From assembly GCF_004571025.1 (NCBI RefSeq), contig NZ_SPQT01000038.1, forward strand, positions 1 to 64,000: a stretch of 64,000 bases of DNA, written 5' to 3'. The position numbers were made by a program, and so were the translations under genes. Below are positions 26,221 through 34,104 of this stretch, one piece after another; within the stretch, counting starts at the first letter, position 1; each line of letters begins with the position of its first letter. A model generated the notes under the pieces. That model saw nothing but the letters and a program-made list of their open reading frames with translations, searched no databases and was not told the origin of the DNA. Origin of the DNA: Bradyrhizobium niftali (GTDB lineage: Bacteria > Pseudomonadota > Alphaproteobacteria > Rhizobiales > Xanthobacteraceae).

Positions 26221-26647
26221 GAAATACCTGGTCGCGGGGCCCCTGGTCGGGGGCCGGCCGGTGCGGTTCCCATCCGCGCACCACCCCCTGCAAGTCTTTG
26301 AAAAAGCTACCCGGATTCGCAGGAAATACAAATGTGATAGCGGTCACGGAAAAAAACGGCACGAGGGCTGCATGATCAGACCCCGGAATGGCTACGGGAA
26401 CGCAAAACCAGGAGAAATCCAGGCCATGTAATTAACTAACATCTTCAGCGACTTAGCTCAAATTTTGGGCAATCTATTGCCGGGCACACTATATCCCGTT
26501 AAAGGTTTGTTTGGTGCGGCGCCGCAAATTGCGCGCAATTCGGGGGCACTCCCCCGGCCAATCCCTCAAACCTAAAGACGCTATCGCGCTACTCAACCTG
26601 TGTGCGCGCGCTTGGCTGGTCTTTGGCACTGACAGGAATGAAGCGAG
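26221..26647. other. divergent intergenic region with a CRP-like site
   Basis: This 427-bp stretch between the minus-strand 576-residue gene and the plus-strand pseudo-caspase gene holds no gene I can support. It is less GC-rich in its middle (around 26330-26510). It contains a TGTGA-N6-TCACG site at 26333-26348. The palindromic string TTGCGCGCAA occurs near 26528. Confidence 0.5.
26333..26348. promoter_or_regulatory. CRP-type site, 9 of 10 consensus bases
   Basis: TGTGA-TAGCGG-TCACG matches the CRP consensus TGTGA-N6-TCACA at nine of ten defined bases. It is 113 bp upstream of the minus-strand 576-residue gene and 300 bp upstream of the plus-strand pseudo-caspase gene. The first is the more likely target by distance. 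The CRP-type protein at 49237 is the candidate ligand. Confidence 0.5.
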
Positions 26648-27496
26648 ATGAATGTAAGGCAGCTCGACATTTCCCGACGCACGATTGCGGTGGTCGCAGC
26701 CCTTATCGGCACGGTCTCGCTCGTGATCGGCGCCCATGCTGCCCTCAACATGCGCGCGCTCGATGCCGCCAAGGCTGTTACGACCGACCAGGTCACCGGC
26801 TCGATCGGCCAGACCTCCCGGCTCGCGCTCGTCATCGGCAATGGACATTATCCCGACGCCAGCGCGCCGCTGACGCAGTCGATCAACGACGCCCGCGCGC
26901 TGTCCTCGACCCTGCGCAAGAACGGCTTTGACGTCGACATGGTGGAAGACGCGACCAAGGACGACATGGTCCGCGCCGTCAACCGCCTGAAGTCCCGGAT
27001 CAAGCGCGACACCGTCGTCATGCTGTTCTTCGGCGGCTTCGGCGTGCAGGCCGGCCGCCAGAGCTACATGCTGCCGGTCGACGCCGTGATCTGGAAGGAA
27101 AGCGACGTCCGCCGCCAGGGCGTCTCCATCGACGGCGTGCTCGACATGATGAAGGAGCAGGGCGCCAAGGCCAAGCTCGTCGTCGTCGATGCCTCCCGCC
27201 GCAATCCCTACGAGCGCCGTTTCCGTTCCTACAGCCACGGCCTCGCGCCGATCGGCACGCCCGACAATGCGCTGATCCTCTCCTCCGCTTCGCCCGGCAA
27301 GGTCGTCGACGACGGCAAGGGCGAGCACAGCGTGCTGGTCAGCGAGCTGCTCGGCAATCTCGCTGCGCAGGGCAGCGCCGAAAGCGCCTTCAACAAGACC
27401 CGGGTCGCCATCTCCCGCGCCTCCGAAGGCGACCAGGTCCCGACCGTCTCCTCCTCGCTGCTCGAAGACGTCCATTTCGGCGAAGCCGGCGGCTAG
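26648..27496 (+). CDS. membrane-anchored caspase-like protein lacking the catalytic dyad
   Basis: The product has 282 residues. An N-terminal membrane helix (about 12-33) is followed by a caspase/metacaspase-type domain (about 57-270), opening with RLALVIGNGHYPDASAPL. The catalytic His block, normally SGHG, reads FFGGFGVQ with F131 in place of His. The catalytic Cys block, normally DACR, reads VVDASRRNP with S183 in place of Cys. Proteolysis is therefore not expected. The fold-supporting motif SYMLPVDA is intact. A longer paralogue at 54978-56507 shows the same two losses. A scaffold or signalling role is an inference. Confidence 0.8.
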   Translation: MNVRQLDISRRTIAVVAALIGTVSLVIGAHAALNMRALDAAKAVTTDQVTGSIGQTSRLALVIGNGHYPDASAPLTQSINDARALSSTLRKNGFDVDMVEDATKDDMVRAVNRLKSRIKRDTVVMLFFGGFGVQAGRQSYMLPVDAVIWKESDVRRQGVSIDGVLDMMKEQGAKAKLVVVDASRRNPYERRFRSYSHGLAPIGTPDNALILSSASPGKVVDDGKGEHSVLVSELLGNLAAQGSAESAFNKTRVAISRASEGDQVPTVSSSLLEDVHFGEAGG

Positions 27497-27510
27497 TTTT
27501 TCGCGGCGAC

Positions 27511-27602
27511 CGTAGGGTGGATTAGCGAAGCATAATCCACCACTTCTCTCTCAGCGCGGAAAGCAAAGAGGTGGATTACGCCTTCGGCTAATCCACCCTA
27601 CG
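27511..27602. repeat. palindromic intergenic repeat (CGTAGGGTGGATTA family)
   Basis: The 92-bp element has ends CGTAGGGTGGATTAGC and GCTAATCCACCCTACG, with an inner pair ATAATCCACCACTTC/GAGGTGGATTACG. It is a variant of the CGTAGGGTGGGTTA family and sits 15 bp after the pseudo-caspase stop, where it could end the transcript. Confidence 0.8.
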
Positions 27603-27635
27603 ATATGCGCGTGTAACGCACATCTACCCACACAT

Positions 27636-27753
27636 CGTCATTGCGAGCGCAGCGAAGCAATCCAGAATCCTTCCGCGGAAAGATTCTGGATTGCTTCGTC
27701 GCACCAGCGCAAAATTGCTTCGCAATTTTGTCGCTTCGCTCCTCGCAATGACG
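27636..27753. repeat. palindromic intergenic repeat (CGTCATTGCGAG family)
   Basis: The 118-bp element has ends CGTCATTGCGAGCGCAGCGA and TCGCTTCGCTCCTCGCAATGACG. Inside are the inverted pair CAATCCAGAATC/GATTCTGGATTG and AAAATTGCTTCGCAATTTT. It lies just after the previous repeat and 14 bp before the end of the convergent adaptor gene. Confidence 0.75.
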
Positions 27754-27766
27754 GTTGAGGCGAGAC

Positions 27767-28657
27767 CTACTTCGCCGCTTCCGCGGCCATCACCGGGCGC
27801 ACCGGATCGCCTTCGCGCAGGAGTGCGCCGGCGCGGGCGACGACGACATCGCCTTCGTTGAGGCCGTCGCGGACCTCGATATTGCCGCCCGACATCAGAC
27901 CGATCTCGACGCGTTTGGTCTCGACGCGGTTGCGGCGGATCACCTGCACCACGGTGCCGGCGGACGAATATTGCACGGAGGTCAGCGGCACCGCGACGTT
28001 GCAGCTCTGCCCGGTCTTGATCAGCGCGCGCCCGCTCGCGTTCAGCAGCAGCCGCTTCTGCGAGGAGATGCCGATATAGACCATGCCCTGCTGGATGTTC
28101 GGCTCGATGGTCGGCCCGATGCGGCGCACCTTGCCGTCGATGTCGCCGGCGCCGGCGATCCGCACGGTCGCCTGCTGACCGACTGCGAGCTTGCGCACGT
28201 CGGTCGTCGCCACGAGGCCGACGAGATCGTATTCGCTGCGCGCCACGATCGTGAACAGCGCCTCGCCCTTGGCCGAGGCGAGGTTGCCGATCTGCGCGGT
28301 CGAGGTGGCGATCACGCCCGCCACTGGCGCGGTGACCTGAAGCGTGCCGCCCTCGGGCAGCGCGAGGCGCGCCAGCACCTGGCCGGCGGTGGTGGTCTCG
28401 CCGGCCTCCGCCAGCACTTCCGTCACCTTCAGGCCGGGACGCTCGGGCCGCACGGACGTTTCCTCGCGCGCGATGATCGTGCCGGTGGCCTCGACGATGT
28501 CGGAGAAGCAGGATTTTGCGACTTTCAGCACCGTGACGGCCGGCCCCTTGGGCGCGTCGTCATCGGCGGCTCCGGCCGGATATTGGCCGAAGACGAGCAC
28601 TCCGGCGATGGCTGCGGGAAACAGGCTTCGAACAACGGCACGGGGCAAAGGGCGCAT
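27767..28657 (-). CDS. periplasmic adaptor of RND/HlyD type, without an adjacent pump
   Basis: The product has 296 residues and a signal or anchor sequence (about 10-30). A barrel-sandwich domain contains the lipoyl-like pattern VLAEAGETTTAGQVLARLALPEG, and a beta-barrel and membrane-proximal part follow. Such adaptors link an inner-membrane pump to an outer-membrane channel. No permease gene is adjacent. It shares two cysteines and their surroundings (C50 in CFSD, C219 in SCNVAVP) with the RND adaptor at 53070-53999 (C52 and C232), so the two are paralogues. The ATG at 28657 directly precedes the signal sequence. Confidence 0.83.
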   Translation of the reverse strand: MRPLPRAVVRSLFPAAIAGVLVFGQYPAGAADDDAPKGPAVTVLKVAKSCFSDIVEATGTIIAREETSVRPERPGLKVTEVLAEAGETTTAGQVLARLALPEGGTLQVTAPVAGVIATSTAQIGNLASAKGEALFTIVARSEYDLVGLVATTDVRKLAVGQQATVRIAGAGDIDGKVRRIGPTIEPNIQQGMVYIGISSQKRLLLNASGRALIKTGQSCNVAVPLTSVQYSSAGTVVQVIRRNRVETKRVEIGLMSGGNIEVRDGLNEGDVVVARAGALLREGDPVRPVMAAEAAK

Positions 28658-28882
28658 CGGAAATTCCACGGGGGCTATGCCTCCAATCGATAGCAGATGG
28701 CAGCGGCCCGGACTACGGCAGCGTTGTCCCAAAGCGGGATGCCGCGCCGCCCGGGCTGCCGCGGCAAGTCTTTGATTAGTCGCGGGATTGGGGAACAGGT
28801 TCGCCCGCCGCCGGGCCGGGCGCCGCGGCCGCACGGCTTGTGGTGCGAGATCGGATGCAACGGTCCGTCTGCGGGCGGCCGG

Positions 28883-29062
28883 TCAGCTTCGGCGATCTCC
28901 GAGCAGCTTGCCGGAGGAACGGTCGATCAGATGCAGCCGCGTACAGGCCGGGCAGTGCACGGAAACGTGCGTGCGATCGGCCGGCTCGTCGCCAAGCCGA
29001 TGCTGCACGTTCATGCCGGTCTGGGGGCACTTGAAGACAATATGACGGTCCATCCCCGTCAT
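28883..29062 (-). CDS. small Cys-containing protein, 59 residues
   Basis: The reading frame encodes KCPQTGMNVQH near the N-terminus and VHCPACTRLHLIDRSSGKLLGD near the C-terminus. The CP-x-x-x and C-P-A-C elements (C12, C37, C40, with nearby His) look like a small zinc ribbon or rubredoxin-like knuckle with one ligand supplied by His. I recall similar small unnamed proteins in Bradyrhizobium but cannot name a function. The start could be the ATG at 29062 or the one at 29053. The coding-like character of the motif, not its length, is the main support. Confidence 0.65.
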   Translation of the reverse strand: MTGMDRHIVFKCPQTGMNVQHRLGDEPADRTHVSVHCPACTRLHLIDRSSGKLLGDRRS

Positions 29063-29122
29063 ATGATGCCAAGGCCCGGACTTTGAAATTACGGATGATT
29101 ACTTAGGTCGGCCGCGGTCCCC

Positions 29123-30247
29123 TCACGGCAGGCTCAGGAACTCCACCCAGTTCGGCTTCTTGCCGGTGGGGTAGGATTTCAGCTTGCTGAGTGCGCCGCT
29201 GCTCTGGTCGATGGCATAGACCGTCATGCCGTCGGACAGCTCGCCGACCGCGGCGAGGTAGTGGCTGGACGGATCGATATTGAAGCCGCGTGGCTGCTTC
29301 TCGGTCGGCACGCTGCCGACCGTGGTCAGCTTGCCGCTGGTCGGATCGACCTTGTAGGCGGTGAGCGTATTGGACGTGCGCTCGGAGGCGTAGAGGAAGC
29401 GCCCGTCCGGGGTGATGTGGATGTCGGCGGCCCAGGGTTTCCCATTAAATCCCTCCGGCAGTGCGGTGGTGCGCTGGATCTCGTTCCATGCGCCGCTCTT
29501 GGCCTCATAGGTGAACGCCGCGACATCGCCGTTCAGCTCGTGGATGAGATAGACGAACTTGCCGCCCGGGTGGAACACGAAGTGCCGCGGCCCTGATTTT
29601 TCCGGCACCTTGTAGGCTGGCGGATCGCTCGGCGTCAGCGTGCCCGCCGTGGCGTCGAGCGCGAAGCTCAGCACCTGGTCGGAGCCGAGATTGGTCGCGA
29701 ACACGAAGCGGTTGTCGGGCGAGGGCAGGAAGGCGTGCGCGTTCAGCCCGGTCGGGATCACCTGTTTCGGCTCGCCCACGACGCCGTTCGCGGAAAGCGG
29801 ATTCAGCGCGACCTTGTTGCCGCCGTAGGAGGCGCTGAACAGGACCTTGCCGCCGCGGTCGGTTGCGATGTACGCCATGCTGTCGGCGAGCGGACCGTTG
29901 CCGATAGGGCTGAGCTGGCCCGTCTTGGGGTCGATCGCAAAACTCACCGCCTGGAATGGCTGCGAGCGGATTCCGGCAATCAGCACGCGGTGGTCGGGTG
30001 TGATCGCGAGCGGCGTCGAGGAGCCCGGCTTCTCGACGCTCGTGAAGGCGGCGGTCTGCACCGGTGTCATCTCGCCGCTTTCGGACAGCTTGAACACGCT
30101 GATGTCGTTGCTGTCGGCATTGCCGACATAGGCGAAGGTCTCGGCCATGCCGGCGCGAACTCCTGAAATGAGGGCAAGGAAGGCGAGGGTGGTGGCGATC
30201 GCAGCGCGGGGCGTTATGGATGCGATGCAGCCTGTCGGTCTCGGCAT
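29123..30247 (-). CDS. secreted seven-bladed beta-propeller, lactonase (Pgl)-family protein
   Basis: The product has 374 residues with a signal peptide (to about residue 35). Repeated blades follow, of the type FAYVGNADSNDISVFKL, FVFATNLGSDQVLSFALD and FLYASERTSNTLTAYKVD, characteristic of the 6-phosphogluconolactonase/YncE-like lactonase family. The export signal makes a cytoplasmic 6-phosphogluconolactonase role unlikely. A periplasmic lactonase or binding role is more plausible. The ATG at 30247 has a strong GAGGAGAA site and starts the signal peptide; the longer frame to 30322 is not needed. It appears monocistronic. Confidence 0.82.
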   Translation of the reverse strand: MPRPTGCIASITPRAAIATTLAFLALISGVRAGMAETFAYVGNADSNDISVFKLSESGEMTPVQTAAFTSVEKPGSSTPLAITPDHRVLIAGIRSQPFQAVSFAIDPKTGQLSPIGNGPLADSMAYIATDRGGKVLFSASYGGNKVALNPLSANGVVGEPKQVIPTGLNAHAFLPSPDNRFVFATNLGSDQVLSFALDATAGTLTPSDPPAYKVPEKSGPRHFVFHPGGKFVYLIHELNGDVAAFTYEAKSGAWNEIQRTTALPEGFNGKPWAADIHITPDGRFLYASERTSNTLTAYKVDPTSGKLTTVGSVPTEKQPRGFNIDPSSHYLAAVGELSDGMTVYAIDQSSGALSKLKSYPTGKKPNWVEFLSLP

Positions 30248-30380
30248 GGGCGTTCTCCTCGGGGCCGGTGCGGCCTTGTCGTTTTGTCGCAGAGGATAGC
30301 GGCAGGCGCCTCGCCGCACCAAATTCCAAATGAGATCGATCGATGCCGAAATTGTATCGGTTGCGCTGCGCCGAAGGCGG

Positions 30381-30518
30381 CTACCGCACCGCGGCCGTCA
30401 GGTTGCGGAAGTGCAGATTCGGGCCGGCCGGATGGTCGGGCGGTCCGAGCACGGTCCACACGACGACCGCGAGCAATGCCGAGGTCAGGATGGTCCAGGC
30501 GATGAGTCGTTTGCGCAT
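30381..30518 (-). CDS. possible small membrane protein, 45 residues
   Basis: From the ATG at 30518 the frame encodes a basic start (MRKRLIAW), one hydrophobic helix (about residues 7-23) and a Pro-rich polar tail. This has the shape of a single-pass small membrane protein. The ribosome site is weak and the frame could be chance in a 577-bp gap. No other evidence was found. Confidence 0.3.
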   Translation of the reverse strand: MRKRLIAWTILTSALLAVVVWTVLGPPDHPAGPNLHFRNLTAAVR

Positions 30519-30823
30519 CGGGCCAAATCCGTCCGTCGAAAGTTGGGGGCGCGCGGCCATCGTGCACTGCAAACGGCGACCACTCTATGAACTCGTTCAC
30601 AGCCCAAGGGGATGAAAGGGCCCGCGGGATGAAGATGTCGTGGCAAAGCGCCACACCGGTTAAACCGATCGCAAGGTCTCTCCGACAAACTTGAACGGCG
30701 CTGCGTTTCGTCTGCTCAATCTCAGGCCGCAGGCCCGGCCACCTGATCGCTAGGAACGGCAGCCCCCCTCCCGCCGTTACCCCTGATCTCGCGGGCGGAG
30801 GACGCCAAAACGGAGGCTGGCAC

Positions 30824-30946
30824 GTGTTTTGGATTTATTGGGACACCGCCTGGTCGCTGATCATCAGCGGCATCATGTTCACCACCATCGTCACGCATCC
30901 CGACGCCGAGTTCGTCGAGATCCGGGCGGCACGGCAGGCGAAATGA
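30824..30946 (+). CDS. small membrane protein candidate, 40 residues
   Basis: A GTG at 30824 sits 6-7 bp after a strong CGGAGG ribosome site and opens a 40-codon frame. The peptide starts FWIYWDTAWSLIISGIMFTT, a single hydrophobic helix with several Trp/Tyr, and ends in a charged tail (HPDAEFVEIRAARQAK). The combination of ribosome site, membrane helix and charged C-terminus supports a real small gene. It lies 145 bp upstream of the second chemoreceptor gene on the same strand. Function unknown. Confidence 0.5.
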   Translation: MFWIYWDTAWSLIISGIMFTTIVTHPDAEFVEIRAARQAK

Positions 30947-31091
30947 GCTTTCACTCCGCCTGAGCCCCTCATCTCCGTAGTTCAACGGAGCCTGACGTGC
31001 GCGCGCCGTGGGCACCGGCGGGTTTGGTGAACCAAATCTTAGGGCTGGGCCGGTATTTTTCTGCATCTTTTTCGGAGATGCGGCGCTCACC

Positions 31092-33191
31092 ATGGCATTG
31101 TTCGGCAATCCCTCCATCCGTTCGGTTCTCGGCGCCATCATCGGCGTCCTTGGCCTGTTTCTGATCGGGCAGCTCGCAACCGGACTTTTTGCGGCGATCG
31201 AGCGCAACGGCGCCGCGCAGAAGGTCGAACGTTTCGCCAGCACCGACCAGCAGCTGTTTGCGACTCTGCTCGGCTTCCGCCTCGAGCGCGGCACCTTCCT
31301 GTCGGCACTTGTCGCGGACGCGCCGGCCAATGCCAATGCCGACAACCGCATCGCCACCAACCGGCAGTTGTCGGAAGCCGCCTACAAAAGCGTGCTCGAG
31401 CGTCTCGATGGCGTGGCGGATTCCCGCCTTGCCGGTGCCATGAGCAAGCTCGTCGCGGTCCATGACGCGCTCATGCCGCTGCGGCCCAAGGCGGAAACGG
31501 CTATCCACCAGGCGAAGGCGGAGCGTGACGCAAAGGTCGGCGACGAATTCCGCAAAGCTGCGCAGGACTATCTCGATGCCATTCTGGCGCTGACGGCCGA
31601 GCTCGAGAACGCGCTCAAGCTCACGGATCCCGTGGTCGATCATCTCCTGGGCGTAAAGCAGTCGGCCTGGGCCGCACGCAATTTCGGCGGCCTCGTCGCC
31701 ATCCGTCTGGAAGCCGCAGCCGCGAGCGGCAAGCCCTGGAGCGCCGCCGACATGGTCGGCGCCGCCGAGGATACCGGCCGCGCCAAGCAGGCCTGGAGCC
31801 AGGTGCTGAATGTCGCCGGCCGCCCCGACGCTCCCGCAAGGCTCACTGACGTGATCGCGCGCTCGAAGCAGGGCGATGCCGCCGCCATGACCGAGCGCCA
31901 GCAGGGCTTCATCAAGGCGCTCAGCAACAACCAGACCATCGACATCAAGATCGAGGACCTGTCGAAGCTCAACACGGCCATGCTCGGCTACAGCGTCGAG
32001 GCCGGCCAGGTCGCGCTCGCGGAAATGGTCGCCCGCGCCGAGCAGCAGATGACATCGGCGAAATGGAGCCTGGCGCTCAATGGCGGGATGATGCTGGTCG
32101 CGCTCGCCATCACGGTGTTCGGCTTCATCCTCGTCAATCGCCGCGTCAGCGCGCCGATCCGCAAGCTGACGCAGGCGATGCGCTCCCTTGCCGAGCGCGA
32201 CTATGCGATCGAGCTCGCCGGCATCGAGCGCGGCGACGAGATCGGGGAAATGTCGCGCGCGGTGTCCGTGTTCCGGGAGAACATGATTACCGGCGATCGC
32301 CTCGCCGAGGAACAGGCCGCCGAGCAGGCAAAGAAGGAACGGCGGCAGCTCGCCGTCGAACGACTGATCGAACAGTTCGAGAAGACCGTGACGGAATCGC
32401 TGCACACGCTGGCCTCGGCCTCCGGCGAGCTGAACGCCACCGCGCAGTCGATGTCGTCAACCGCCGAGCAGGGCTCGTCCAAGGCGGCCTCGGTCGCGAG
32501 CCTCTCGGGCGATGCCTCCTCCAATGTGCAGACGGTTGCCGCCGCCACCGAGCAGCTCTCGGCCTCGATCAGCGAGATCAGCCGTCAGGTCGCCGAATCC
32601 TCCAGCATTGCCGGTGCCGCTTCGGCCGAAGCCGACCGCACCAATGCCGAGGTGCAGGCGCTGGCCGATGCCGCGCAGCGCATCGGCGACGTCGTCGCGC
32701 TGATCACCGGCATTGCCGAGCAGACCAATCTGCTCGCGCTCAATGCCACTATCGAGGCCGCACGCGCCGGCGACGCCGGCCGCGGCTTTGCGGTGGTCGC
32801 CTCCGAAGTGAAGAACCTCGCTACGCAGACCGCAAAGGCGACCGAGGAGATCACCGGCCAGGTCGCCGCGATCCAGGGCGCAACCCAGTCCTCGGTGACC
32901 GCGATCCGATCGATCGGCTCCACCATCCAGCGGGTCAACGAGATTGCGGCCGCAATCGCGGCGGCCGTCGAGCAGCAGGGCGCCGCGACCCGCGAGATTG
33001 CGCGGAACGTGCAGCAGGCTTCGCAAGGCACCAACGAGGTCTCGCGCCACATCTCCGGCGTCTCGCAAGCCGCCGGCCAGACCGGCGCCGCCGCAGGCGA
33101 GGTGCTGGATTCCGCCAAGATGCTGGCGCGCCTGTCGGACGATCTCAAGCGCGACGTCGACGGCTTCGTCGGCGATCTCAGGGCGGCGTAG
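31092..33191 (+). CDS. methyl-accepting chemotaxis protein
   Basis: The product has 699 residues. The first membrane helix is at about 10-32 and a long helical periplasmic ligand domain extends to about 320. The second membrane helix (GGMMLVALAITVFGFILV) is followed by HAMP and a signalling coiled coil with tip ITGIAEQTNLLALNATIEAARAGD. It differs from the receptor at 8595 mainly in the periplasmic part, so the signals probably differ. The ATG at 31092 was chosen because the first helix begins soon after it. An upstream ATG (31008) would add residues with no recognisable role. No terminal CheR-binding pentapeptide is present. Confidence 0.91.
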   Translation: MALFGNPSIRSVLGAIIGVLGLFLIGQLATGLFAAIERNGAAQKVERFASTDQQLFATLLGFRLERGTFLSALVADAPANANADNRIATNRQLSEAAYKSVLERLDGVADSRLAGAMSKLVAVHDALMPLRPKAETAIHQAKAERDAKVGDEFRKAAQDYLDAILALTAELENALKLTDPVVDHLLGVKQSAWAARNFGGLVAIRLEAAAASGKPWSAADMVGAAEDTGRAKQAWSQVLNVAGRPDAPARLTDVIARSKQGDAAAMTERQQGFIKALSNNQTIDIKIEDLSKLNTAMLGYSVEAGQVALAEMVARAEQQMTSAKWSLALNGGMMLVALAITVFGFILVNRRVSAPIRKLTQAMRSLAERDYAIELAGIERGDEIGEMSRAVSVFRENMITGDRLAEEQAAEQAKKERRQLAVERLIEQFEKTVTESLHTLASASGELNATAQSMSSTAEQGSSKAASVASLSGDASSNVQTVAAATEQLSASISEISRQVAESSSIAGAASAEADRTNAEVQALADAAQRIGDVVALITGIAEQTNLLALNATIEAARAGDAGRGFAVVASEVKNLATQTAKATEEITGQVAAIQGATQSSVTAIRSIGSTIQRVNEIAAAIAAAVEQQGAATREIARNVQQASQGTNEVSRHISGVSQAAGQTGAAAGEVLDSAKMLARLSDDLKRDVDGFVGDLRAA

Positions 33192-33195
33192 ATCT

Positions 33196-33332
33196 GTAGG
33201 GTGGGTTAGCCTGCGGCTGCGCAGCGCAGTCCGCTGGCGTAACCCACCACTGTTCCTCTCCGCAGCGGCAGAAGAGGTGGGTTACGCCCCGCTGACTGCG
33301 CTTCGCGCAACCGCGGTGCTAACCCACCCTAC
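33196..33332. repeat. palindromic intergenic repeat (CGTAGGGTGGGTTA family)
   Basis: The 137-bp element has ends GTAGGGTGGGTTAGC and GCTAACCCACCCTAC, with the inner pair GGCGTAACCCACCAC/GAGGTGGGTTACGCC. It is the longest of three family members in the window. It separates the chemoreceptor from the convergent pseudogene. Confidence 0.8.
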
Positions 33333-33346
33333 GAAGCTTGACGAAA

Positions 33347-34019
33347 TCACGGCACCATCGTCGCAGCGATCTTCTCCGCCGACATCAGGACCGGAAAGTT
33401 GGTGTTGGCGCATGGCACCACCGGGAAGATCGAGGCGTCGACGACCCGCAGGCCCTGGATGCCCCTGACGCGGCCCTGGTTGTCGACCACCGCCATCGGA
33501 TCGTCGGCCCGGCCCATGCGGCATGAGCACGAGGCGTGCTACACGCCGATGGTCGCCTTGCGCACGAAGGCTTCCAGCGCCTCGTCGTCGTTCATCACGT
33601 CATCGAAGCTGAAGCCTTCGACCACGAAATTGTCGATCATGTAGTGGCGCAGCGCCGCCGGCCCGTCCATCAGGGCCGCGGCGATCGTGGTCAGAATCCT
33701 GTTGGTGTTGTTGACCACGCCGATCTTGCGGACGCGGTCGGTATAGGCGGCCGGGAACGGCTTGTCCGTCACCTTCCTCACAGCTTCGCTCATTTGCACC
33801 GCCGCCATCTTGCGGAAGCCGCTCATCAGGCGATCGAGGTCGCGCCGGTCGGACAGCAGGTTGAACTCGACGATCGGCTCTGTCGCGGGATGATGGGACT
33901 TGAAGGCGTCGGCCAGCGCTCTTCGCGGAGAGCCGGTGGGCCAGCACGGACCCCGCCGAGCCGCCGCCCACGATAATGTAGTCGTACACGATTGGCGTTT
34001 CCTCTTGTTCTTGTGCCAA
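33347..34019 (-). pseudogene. GMC-family FAD oxidoreductase, decayed remnant
   Basis: The N-terminal 36 codons encode the FAD-binding YDYIIVGGGSAGSVLAHRLSA of GMC oxidoreductases. The frame then jumps directly to the C-terminal region (FKSHHPATEPIVEFNLLSD, then SGFRKMAAVQM) in another frame, so roughly 300 internal codons are missing. A TAG at 33539-33541 replaces what is usually a Trp or Tyr codon before the conserved H-x-x-C-S-C-R-M-G segment. The C-terminal CRMGRADDPMAVVD and FPVVPCANTNFPVLMSAEKIA remain readable to 33347. A deletion, frame change and premature stop together make a functional product very unlikely. Confidence 0.88.
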
Positions 34020-34104
34020 GAGGGTAGCGTGGTTTTATTGGCAGGTCACGTCGAAGCCCCGGAGATCGCGTCGTGGCGACATCCGGGGTTCGTTGCTGTT
34101 TCCG

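Noticed and set aside
30248..30823. Additional gene in the 576-bp gap after the beta-propeller gene
   Set aside because: Apart from the low-confidence 45-residue frame at 30381-30518, several overlapping short frames exist but none has a ribosome site with domain-like sequence.
33539..33541. Possible programmed readthrough at the TAG in the GMC gene
   Set aside because: The same gene also lacks its middle and changes frame, so decay explains the stop.
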